From Puccinellia tenuiflora (lineage: Eukaryota; Streptophyta; Magnoliopsida; Poales; Poaceae), in the NCBI GenBank assembly GCA_012064385.1, contig QRDG01000532.1:149206-213205 (forward strand): 64,000 nucleotides of DNA, read 5' to 3'. This document shows, piece by piece, positions 56,521 to 64,000 of the stretch (the stretch's first letter is position 1; every line of letters starts with the position of its first letter). The notes under the pieces were generated by a model. It was not told the origin of the DNA, ran no database searches, and saw nothing but the letters and a program-made list of their open reading frames with translations. A program made the position numbers and the translations under genes.

Positions 56521-56602
56521 TTCAGGGAGGTGCTAGCGGACCTTGTGATATGCACAAATAAACATCTTGTGCATACTCTTGGTCCGCTTGCCCCGTTCCT
56601 AA
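56521..56602 (+). ncRNA. Foldback unit 7 (type C duplicate)
   Basis: Left arm gggaggtgctagcggacc, right arm ggtccgcttgccccgttcc. Compared with unit 3, two adjacent stem positions changed on both arms (agtgaacc to agcggacc, with matching changes opposite). Confidence 0.68.
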
Positions 56603-56689
56603 TCAATGTGTGTCCAATCTAAGTATGAGGCATAAACTCAAATCATTTTGTTTCTTCTCTATGAATTGACAAAGCCGATGATTTAAAAC

Positions 56690-56804
56690 TATGCCACGGT
56701 AAAGGCAAGGAGAGTGTCTATAATGCCTTGTAGTATATACAATTGGAGTGTTTGTATTAATACATGGTCTTATAGACACTCTTTTTGCCTTGTTTTGCAC
56801 GGCA
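56690..56804 (+). ncRNA. Foldback unit 8 (outlier)
   Basis: It keeps the 'gccgatgatt' start but has a different stem: aaggcaaggagagtgtctat on the left and atagacactctttttgcctt on the right, with a long loop. It is the last unit before the splice acceptor. Confidence 0.65.
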
Positions 56805-56900
56805 ATGATATATGAGGCTTTCCATTGTTAACTTCTCGCATTTCGTAAATTTTAATATTACTTTTGTAACAAAATTTTGACTTAAGCATTTTTTACTTAG

Positions 56901-57303
56901 GTGTTCTCGGTGACGATGTCCATGTTGGACCAGAGGGACGATGTGCGGGACTGGGCTCCACCGGGCTGGCACTGGGAGGTGCTACCTTCCGGGACGCGCA
57001 GCTTGGTGAGGAATCCGGGTGACGTCGTCGACCCTGATCTTCTGTGGTGGCAGTCGCGTGGGCCACGCTCGGTGCAGAGGGAGCCGGCCCCCGAGGAGGA
57101 GGTACGTCGCCGTATTAGGGAGGAGGACGAGCACGTCCGTCGATACATGTATCTGCTGGTTAGGCAGTATGACGGTAGGTGGTCGTTTCTTCAGAGGGTT
57201 CCTGCTCACGTGAGTTATGACCCTGTGAGGGTTCCTTCTCTTTGGATGCGTAGCGCCGCCGTCGACTCAGTACAGTTCGATGAATCAGAAGGTTCATGTT
57301 GAA
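56901..57303 (+). CDS. CACTA-2 terminal exon, protein of unknown function
   Basis: After the acceptor at 56900, a frame is open for 133 codons to a TGA at about 57303; the first ATG is at 56916 (MSMLDQRDDVRDWAPPGWHW), giving about 128 residues. It is rich in Arg, Pro and Trp, with a basic/acidic helix (EEEVRRRIREEDEHVRRYMY) and VRQYDGRWSFLQR. I do not recognise a domain. Position in the element matches the TNPA-type gene of larger CACTAs, but there is no sequence similarity to the CACTA-1 gene. It may be a captured exon or a short element-specific protein. Whether it is translated is unknown. Confidence 0.5.
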
Positions 57304-57547
57304 ATTAGCTAAACTTCATGTATTAGCTACTGGATATGTAATAATATGATCGATGAACTGTGATTATGATCAACTTTGTGTAATAATATGATCGATGAAC
57401 TATGATTGGAAATTGTGTATTTATACTGGTTTATCAAATATTTCTCTCTATATAATATTGGAATATGAATTTCCTGTAATGTGATATATCTGTTTGTATA
57501 AATACCTGTATAAATACCGTATTTTCTGTATATAAAAAATACAGAAA

Positions 57548-57761
57548 AACTTAGCCGTGGCGCATGACAGAAGGTAGCCGTGGCGCACCCTATCCGTGGC
57601 GCAGGATAGACATGTGCGCCATGGGTAATACTCGTGGCGCACATCTGTGCCTGCGCCACGGGTAAGGTTGGTTACCCGTGGCGTGGCAATCCGTGGCGCA
57701 GGCCCCTGCGCCACGGGTAGCCTTATTTGGTGCGCCACGGGTAGCCTTTTCCCTAGTAGTG
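57548..57761. repeat. CACTA-2 right subterminal array and terminal repeat
   Basis: About ten copies of CCGTGGCGCA / TGCGCCACGG lead into the terminal inverted repeat AGCCTTTTCCCTAGTAGTG. Confidence 0.9.
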
Positions 57762-57861
57762 ATGCCTTCCTCAACGGCACCCTCAATGGGGATGTATACT
57801 GTCAACTGCCTCCGGGATTTGTAGATGCAGCTCGCCCTGACTATGTCTGTCACCTTCACAG
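57762..57861 (+). pseudogene. Copia reverse transcriptase, continuation after CACTA-2
   Basis: The frame resumes with F-L-N-G-T-L-N-G-D-V-Y-C-Q-L-P-P-G-F and runs to YVCHLH, where the expected K-S-L-Y-G-L-K-Q-A-P motif should follow. It is replaced by unrelated sequence, so Copia is cut here by Gypsy E. Confidence 0.85.
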
Positions 57862-57937
57862 TCCGATGCCGATTCCTTCACCGCGATGACTGCCGTCTCC
57901 ACTATTGGGAGTGGGGCCCTACGAAACAAGGAAGGCG

Positions 57938-60360
57938 TCACCATCGAGCACAAGTTGCGAAGATTCCTACCACAAGACAAGGACTTACCCGACGCCGAGC
58001 CCACGCCTTGGCCGTCCTCCTCTTCAAACGCTTTGGTGGGGGAGGGGGCACGGCGTCGGACGGGCGCTTCACGCCTCCGGAAGGCACATCGCCGCCTTTC
58101 GCCGGAACGACAGGATCTTCAACCGGCCGCTCCGTGCGAGCCGGCACCACCTCGGCCCCAACAGAGGCTTTTGCGGTATCGCCGGCCTCCGCGCCCGCTG
58201 CCGCCTTCTCCTCGGCCGCCTTGGCAGCCGCCGGCTGCCTTGCAGCCGCCTAGGCATCCATCGACGCCCGGATCGAGTCCGCCTGCGCCAGCTCCGCGTA
58301 AACAGCTTTCTCCAGATCCTCCATACCCGAGTCATAACCAAGAACAATAGGAGAGAAAGATTAACCACCTGGGCGGGTCTTGTCGGCGGCGCGCTCTGTC
58401 CTCTCCACGTCCGCCGCCTTCGTCCTCTCCTCCTCGCTCTCCCCTCGAGGCCAGCAGCTGCTCCACAGTAAAATCAGCATCAGATGCTCCCAAGGCTAAG
58501 ACTGCCTGCGCCGTCTGAGCATAAAACTCCCTCTCCAAGTCATCCGGATTCGAATCGTAAATAAAATCACCACCCAAAGCAGGACCAATCACCTCATTTT
58601 TTGCCCACCAATCTGGGCCTCCTCCTCCTCCGCCGTTTTGGCGTCGACCTCAGCCCGGACCTCGGCCATGATCTCGTCCGCCCTGGCCCCGGTCTTAGCG
58701 TCTCCGCCCTCGTCTGCCGGCTGGCGACAGGCCACCCGTGGTAGGCCGGGAAGACGTCGAAGCCCGCTTTTTGGCGGGAAGCACGCCTCGCTTCTCAAAT
58801 GCGCCCTTCCGCTTGGGCGGCGCGGTATTTGCATCGACATCGGCGGCCGACTTCGACCGCCTCTCCTTCACGGTCCGCCGAGGAAGGACCACCTTCTTCC
58901 GCGCCGCCGCCTCCAATTCTTTGGTCTGGCGGGTGGAAATCGCCGGCTTGGAGGCTGGCACGGAGGAAGAACCCTCTGAGTCCGGCTCAGAGCCAGTGGA
59001 GAGATCCCTACCCCCGCACAACATTGTCAGCCTGCCCGACGCCCGGGCCCAGAAGACTTACCAGGGGACGACGAAACCGGGGGCGGATCGTTGCGCTCGA
59101 GATCCTCGTCCCGGTAGGCGGCCGAGTCGGAGTCGGCGCCAGCGGCAGAGACCGGGCTCGTTGCAGTCCGGGTAGCGTCATCATCGCCGCCGGCATCGCA
59201 CCTCCTCCAGACGACTCGGTGTGTCGCCGCGTGTTCCCGCGACGATACGGGCATCGCCGCCGATTCACCTCCAGCGGCAGTGTCCGCACCTCACCTCACC
59301 CGCCGCCTGCTCCTCGGCGGTGCTCTCCTCCTCCAGCATGGCCGTCTGCGTCGCAGAAAGGGGACCCTGGACATCAGGCTCGAAGACTACTTCAAATCTT
59401 CCACCATCTGGACCTCACAAAGCTACCCGGCAAGCCGGCTAGATCAGGCGGCAGCCGGAAAGGGAATCGGAAGCAAAATGAGAAGGGAAGAAGCCCACCT
59501 CAGGAGCTCGATCTGAGCGGTCGAAGGGATCGAGCCCGAAGTCCCAGTCGTCCTCAAGCTTGTCGGTGATGAGACGGGATACCACTCGCTCAGTCTCTCT
59601 CCTGCGTCGGAACATTCATGGATGCTCGAGTGGGATCCCGGATGCCGGAGTAGAAGCACATCTTGTGCGAACGCTCCTGCAACGGATACATCCGCCTTGT
59701 TGTCCAGGCCATGGTCAGGTCCCTGGACGTTAGCCGTCCGCCACCAGCTTCTCCAGGCGGGTGAACAGGGTGCCTTGCAGACTCTCATCGACTGCCGGCT
59801 TCCGGCTCCAGGATCTATCCGCCGGACGCGTTTGGCGAAGGCGGGGAGGTTGACCCGGTCAACCGCAGTGGCGTTCTTGACATAGAAGTATGTATTCTGC
59901 CACTTCTTGATGGACTCGGGCAGATGGATCTTGGGGAGCGGCGTGTTCTTCGCGCTGATGGAGACGCCGCCGCAGTCCCGCTGCAGCCCAGCGGTCACCT
60001 GGGACCGCAAGAAGAAGAACATGCCGAAAAGCTCCATACTGGGCCAAACGCCCAAATACGCTTCGCACAACGTGACGAAGCAAGACAACTGCGTGATGCA
60101 GTTTGCCCCCAAATGGTGAGGCTGCAGCCCATAAAAATGCAGGAACTCGTTGAAGAATGAGCTAACAGGAAGCCCCAGCCCCCGCTCCACGTGCGTGTAG
60201 AACACGACGAATTCGCCCGGTTTGGGCCTCGGCGAGATCTCCCCAGGGGGAGGGCGCGAACCTCCACATCGCCGCTCTTCCCCATGGACCCATTCCGGTG
60301 AAGCGTTAGAAGGAACGCATCATCGATGATGGAGCCCATCCAAGCGCCCGTGCCCGCCAT
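57938..60360 (-). pseudogene. Antisense Transposase_28-like protein frame in Gypsy E
   Basis: On the minus strand the likely start is the ATG at 60358-60360 (MAGTGAWMGSIIDDAFLLTL). After a frameshift the frame reads VERGLGLPVSSFFNEFLHFY, LQPHHLGANCITQLSCFVTL and AYLGVWPSMELFGMFFFLRS. This matches the 'putative Gypsy-type transposon' domain (Transposase_28) found in grass Gypsy elements, often antisense and next to the 3' LTR. Further down are Ala/Glu/Arg-rich segments and a C-terminal acidic end (YDSNPDDLEREFYAQTAQAV). Frameshifts are numerous. The role of such antisense frames is not established. Confidence 0.7.
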
Positions 60361-60563
60361 TGAAGATCTGTTGCCCGTGGTGGAAGAGGCGGAAGCAGAG
60401 GCGGCGAGACGGAGAAATCGGCAAGGAGCAAGAGGAGCAAGAGCTGGCGAAGAAGACGAAGCGAGAGAAAGGAGCGAAAACTCTGAACCTTCCCCCTCTT
60501 TTCCCCTATAAAGGCGGGGCAGGCGGAACCGCACCGCTCCACGCGCCACGTGGCGCGGGCTAG

Positions 60564-61228
60564 TGTCGGGGATATGAACCCCGGATACCCCTAAGAGGAC
60601 CATTTCTTCAAGAAATACATGGGCCGGCTACAACGTGCCGCCTGGAGCCAGCCGGATAAAGCAAGCCGCTTCGCCTACCCCAAGGCGGACGGCCGGCTAG
60701 GGCAGCCGGCCTCTACCAACCGACCGGTCCGTACTGGTAGGCCCGGACCGCCCAGCCCCTGTCGGGCGTTACAGCTACAATGTAATGATGAGATAGCTCC
60801 AGCCGGCTCCAGAGTAGTGATGTCATAGGGCAATCGTGTAATCTCCTTGTAACCCAAAACCCTAGCCGCTGCCTATATAAGGCGTGCATGGGCCTCCTGC
60901 GCGAGGCAAGGCAACAAGGCAGCAAGTGATAGACAAGCAATAGGCGGTAGGTAGATCATCGTCTTCCACCTCCAGCCGGCTTGACACCTCTAGCCGGCAC
61001 CACCGCCACACAGCTCCAGGAGCAACCCTTGTAGCCCGATTTGTGATCAATCAATAAGAACAAGAAGAGCAGGACGTAGGGGTGTTACTTCCTCAAGGAG
61101 GGCCCCGAACCTGGGTAACTGACGTGTGTTTGCATGTTTGTTGCCCAATCCCGCGCGAGCATCCGATCGTCGCCTGCCCCACACTCTTTTCCGTCTTTGA
61201 TGGATATGCCGTGCTACCCACCACGACA
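60564..61228 (+). mobile_element. 3' LTR of Gypsy E
   Basis: 665 bp from TGTCGGGGATATGAACC to CCACCACGACA. It contains 'gcctatataaggcgtgcatg' (TATA region, about 60870) and 'gagcaggacgtaggggtgtt', both typical of grass Gypsy LTRs in plus orientation. Confidence 0.75.
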
Positions 61229-63799
61229 CGGTGCCACTTGAGCTTGATGATCACCGGCCTCCGGAGGTGTGTCTTGAGATAAACCATCGAAGACCAGGCG
61301 CTGTGTGCATGTAGTGGACGGGTTGATCACGGAAGGGTTCTTCATCCACAGGAGGCATGTACAAATCCTCCTTGTAGGCGCCGGTGTTGAGGAAGTCATC
61401 GACATTGACATTATCTTCGGCATCGTCGAGGTTGGCACCAGCAGGTTCAGGGGCAACGGCTTTGTCCTGAACGTAGACAATAGCACATCACATACTAGAT
61501 ACAAAGGCGAAAATTCGAAAAGTCATGAAGTCGGAAAGTCGGGAAGTCGGAACTAACCTTGGACTGTGGAGGTACATACGTCCCCAACAATTTTTGGTGG
61601 CGGCTGGGTGGCGGCGACGACCGGTGGTACCTTCCTGCCGGCCTCGACGGCTGCCTGTGGCGCCGGTTCATCCACAACATCTTTTTGTGGCCGCCCTCGA
61701 CGAGGGCCGAACAGGCGGGGGGGGGGGGGGGGGGGGCGGTGCTTCGAGGTGGCGCCACCGGTGCGCCTGATCCCCTGAAGACCCTCCCCAAGACGAATTT
61801 GGCTCTTCGGCCATTCCATCATCCACGCGAGGCACTCTCCAAGAACCATGTGTTCATCGGCTCCCAGAGGTTGAAAGGGAGGGTCGATGCCATGGAACTC
61901 AGGCACTACCTCGGTCACCCTGACTCTCATCACGGCTCGCTCATTGGTTTGTTGTGCATAGTAGTGGTCAGAGGTTGGACGAGAACGGCCGTTGCGACAT
62001 CCTTCAACTCGCTACCGGCCCCAACCCTATGCAGGAGTATGCAAGGCAATGTCCTGGGAGTGAATATACGTTAAGCATCATGCATATATGAGATTGACAG
62101 TGTCATCAAAATCTTATTTATAGAAAATGCCGCGGTCTAACTAATTAGTTACCTTGGTGATGGTGTTGAGCTCCTCCAATGTCGAGACTAGGGCGCCGGT
62201 GCCGGCAACCGGCCTATCATTTTCTGGCCGCTCTTGTGCATTATCATTATTCTGTTGAGCCGCGGTAGGGGGCACCGGTGGGGTCACCAGGACCGGCGAC
62301 ACGTTATTGCTGGAGGTGCTGCCGGCGAAGCTGGGCACGTGTATCGGCCCTTTCTGACCTCCCGCATGCCAAGCAGCTATCCCCTCCAACACTGCAGGGG
62401 GTAAGAAACTCCGGAGCTTCTCGTCCACCATCTTGTCCACCATGCTGGAGTCCACCTTTTCCTGCTCTAGAGTCTCCACCTTCTTCTTTAGCGCCACAAC
62501 CTCGGCTTGATCCCTAGTCGACTTCCTCCTCTCCTTTTTCGTCTCCGCGTCCGTGCTGTAGTACTGGAGGAACTTCATGCTCGTACCAAAGCCGGTCACA
62601 CGGCCAGCTGACGTCGGACGCGATGACTTGTCCCTCCCCTTGTAAGTGTTCATCGCCCTGTTGAAAGTGTTGTCCCAGGGCTCCATCGACCCCTGGGACG
62701 ACGGGCCGGCCTCAGCCTCTTCCTCCAACTGCTTCTCTCTGCAGACAAAGAAAATTAAGGTGAACCAAGGTAGAAATCGAAGCAATGGACTTTGATATAT
62801 CCGTAGTAATTAAGTTACTTACCAGCACTTTCTCGAATTCCAGCACGTCCTTATCGTCGGTGACGAACTCCCCCGTCCCCGGCTTGAGATAGTAGCGGGA
62901 CCGAACAAAGTTTCGAACTTGCTCGTCCGTGATTTTATGCCACGGGTTCTCTTTGCCAAGTCTTGCAACCTCGGCATCCTCCTTGTCCCAAATGGGTTGT
63001 TTTCCAAAGTAACCGCCGCTTCCCAAAACGGTGGTTACCTATGTTGAGTTCCCGCATATCCTTCCCCCACTTGGTCCATGCTTTAGCCTCCTCAGTTTCT
63101 AAGGACCCTTGAATGCCTCGAACTCTTCTTCGTCTAGCATCGGCTCTTTAACATGTATCTCCCTCCCAGCTAAGACCCTTATCGATCTTCTTCTTCACCC
63201 GGGGATTTCCAGCGTGCTCAAGGCATCGCTCATCTTCGTGATGGCTAAACTTTCCACCTTCTTATTCAATGGCTTCGGAACGTGTATCGTTCGTGAAGCT
63301 TCATGAGGAGGGGTTTGGACCAAAGCCTCATTTTCCTTGCTTCTGAGGTTGTGTGTATTGATCGACACGGTTTCCCGGAGCATGCACCCTAGTTGCATGC
63401 GTACCCACGGGCAATTTCCTTAGGCTCCAAGGGTTGGCCACTTCGCAGAGACCAAAGTGAACTCTTCTGTGATGTTGGCGAGCCCTTGCGGTGTCCGATC
63501 TTCCTCACCTTCTTCTGCTTCTTAGCGGTGCGGTTACTGCCACCAGCACCGCCATCCGTCTGCTCGCCACCATCGGGTGGTTGGTGTGTTCGCCAACACC
63601 GCCATCCGTGTGCTCACCACCATCAGTGCTGGTGGTTTCCTCCTCTTCCTCTACTCATAGTCACATCACCGGACGAGCCAGTTCGTCAGCCTCCCCTCTC
63701 GTCCAACTGCTGGGACATAGCCCAGAACGCCTTGTTCTTTTCTCTAGTTTCTCTTCGACGCTCAGGTTGCTTAGAAGAGCTGGGAGCGTTGTCCGACAT
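61229..63799 (-). pseudogene. CACTA-3 homologue of the second CACTA-1 gene, partial
   Basis: The ATG at 63799 (minus) follows the acceptor 'tttaatgcag', as in CACTA-1. Exon borders correspond one to one: exon 1 63799-62823, exon 2 62738-62153, exon 3 62053-61559, exon 4 61466-61229 (cut). Conserved blocks include WHKITDEQVRNFVRSRYYLK, KEKVDSSMVDK-like coiled-coil words and IHVPSFAGSTSSNNVSPVLV. Exon 1 has several frameshifts and stops. Exon 2 stays open through VSTLEELNTITK, showing that the shift in CACTA-1 exon 2 is a lesion there. A 20-G run interrupts exon 3. The Ulp1-like end is absent. Confidence 0.82.
61717..61736. repeat. Run of 20 G
   Basis: It lies in exon 3 of the CACTA-3 gene, in a Pro-rich coding stretch read on the minus strand. 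Its length may be an assembly or polymerase artefact. Confidence 0.8.
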
Positions 63800-63889
63800 G
63801 TTCGCACTGCATTAAAAAAAGGCAATAAGTTAGTACAACAATAAATAAAAACATCACTTAATTTATCAACATATGTTAGTCGCAGTGTC

Positions 63890-63970
63890 CCATATGTCCT
63901 ATTTTTAGCAAAGTCATGCCAATTTCACGAAAAAATTTGGCATGACCTTTGCTAAAAATAGGACATATGG
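63890..63970 (-). ncRNA. CACTA-3 intronic hairpin, candidate small-RNA precursor
   Basis: Left arm ccatatgtcctatttttagc and right arm gctaaaaataggacatatgg pair exactly for 20 bp and continue with few bulges to a short loop near 63930. It is the homologue of 23606-23693 and lies at the same place relative to the gene start. Confidence 0.6.
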
Positions 63971-64000
63971 AGTACCCGAATTTGCCGGAACGGAAGTTAA

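Larger units (their letters stand above)
55153..56830 (+). ncRNA. Array of eight tandem foldback units, candidate small-RNA precursor cluster
   Basis: Each unit begins 'gccgatgattaaaatgttgt', has a foldback of 75-90 nt, and ends around 'gtgtccgacctaagtatgag'. Most units are spaced 186-199 bp apart. In the common form an outer stem of 8-10 bp and a variable 10-bp stem are separated by a small 1x2 loop. They are followed by a constant terminal hairpin ('atgcacaag' paired with 'cttgtgcat'). Units 1 and 4, 2 and 5, and 3 and 7 are near-duplicates, so the array grew as a three-unit block. Differences between duplicates fall mainly in the variable stem and are mostly matched on both arms. This architecture fits miRNA-like precursors, but expression and processing cannot be judged here. 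Confidence 0.7.
54463..56900 (+). other. CACTA-2 intron carrying the foldback array
   Basis: It runs from donor GTGAGC to acceptor 'ttttttacttag' (ending 56900). The first 670 nt are unremarkable AT-rich sequence. From about 55150 to 56830 it is filled with eight foldback units. Confidence 0.6.
53646..57761 (+). mobile_element. CACTA-2: non-autonomous CACTA element with hairpin-array intron
   Basis: The ends are CACTACTAGGAAAAGGCT and the complement AGCCTTTTCCCTAGTAGTG. The insertion splits the Copia RT codons for D-V-K-N-A-F-L at 'aatgc/cttcctc', and 'atgc' is present on both sides. It is 4,116 bp long. It has subterminal arrays of CCCGTGGCGCA / TGCGCCACGGG, one transcription-unit-like arrangement (GC-rich leader, 2.4-kb intron, short coding exon), and no transposase, so it depends on another CACTA for movement. 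Confidence 0.93.
57862..61228 (+). mobile_element. Gypsy element E, 5'-truncated, with 3' LTR
   Basis: A 3' LTR lies at 60564-61228, preceded by 'gcgcgggctag' in the PPT position. The interior contains an antisense frame and no pol on the plus strand. The right flank (cggtg) lies within exon 4 of the CACTA-3 gene. The left side joins Copia without a target duplication, so most of the element is gone. Confidence 0.65.
61229..64000 (-). mobile_element. CACTA-3: partial CACTA element, continues past the window
   Basis: Minus-strand homology to CACTA-1 from about 23575 to 26480 covers four exons, three introns and the leader intron with its hairpin. The left side is cut by the Gypsy E LTR. Neither terminal repeat nor subterminal array is in the window. 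Confidence 0.88.

Noticed and set aside
55153..56830. CRISPR-like array (regular repeats with variable inserts)
   Set aside because: The variable parts are arms of a foldback and come in complementary pairs within each unit. The setting is a plant transposon intron. There are no cas genes, and the repeats are far longer than CRISPR repeats.

Overview
The window looks like intergenic chromosomal DNA from a large-genome cool-season grass (Pooideae; Triticeae or a close relative such as oat or ryegrass). The reasons are LTR families beginning TGATACGTC or TGATGCATC, tRNA-Asp type primer sites, three CACTA elements with GTGGCGCA/TGCGCCAC subterminal arrays, Stowaway, PIF/Harbinger and hAT derivatives, and deep nesting. 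No genus is claimed. Only one gene with a complete, plausible host reading frame is visible: a five-exon receptor-like cytoplasmic kinase at 38781-40221.

Layout. 1-8117: anonymous DNA, a decayed hAT-like element (about 1839-5113) with a transposase tail and a WD40 scrap, a Copia RT fragment, and a truncated Gypsy element ('C'). 8118-33150: a minus-strand LTR element ('B') interrupted by an 18-kb CACTA element ('CACTA-1', 10516-28569, AAA target duplication). CACTA-1 is itself interrupted inside its transposase gene by a plus-strand LTR element of the same family as B ('A', 13223-20397, GAAGG duplication). CACTA-1 keeps a TNP2-type transposase gene, a second multi-exon gene with a Ulp1-like C-terminus, an antisense tRNA-like gene with a T9 terminator, and an internal array of end-type motifs. 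33151-33727: the rest of Gypsy C. 33728-44166: three diverged copies of one gene-flanking segment, of which only the middle copy keeps the kinase. Because the copies are paralogous, each shows the empty site of insertions in the others (foldback MITE, hAT-type MITE, Stowaway, LINE fragment, a Harbinger-like element carrying a kinase fragment, and a poly(A) retrosequence). 44167-57861: a Copia element broken by a solo LTR, a truncated Gypsy 'D', a reversed LTR, and 'CACTA-2' (53646-57761). 57862-61228: the 3' part of Gypsy 'E' with an antisense Transposase_28-like frame. 61229-64000: 'CACTA-3', minus strand, running off the window and carrying the homologue of the second CACTA-1 gene.

The most interesting object is in CACTA-2. 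A 2.4-kb intron holds eight tandem foldbacks, mostly at 190-200-bp spacing. Each common unit has a constant terminal hairpin and flanks around a variable stem of about 18 bp, and the variable stem changes on both arms at once between copies (covariation). This resembles a diversifying miRNA/siRNA precursor cluster carried by a transposon. One unit has been enlarged by an inverted repeat with arms of about 80 nt. A related theme appears in CACTA-1 and CACTA-3, where the intron just upstream of the second gene's start codon carries a long hairpin that also covaries between copies. The foldbacks are visible in the sequence; a small-RNA function is inference.
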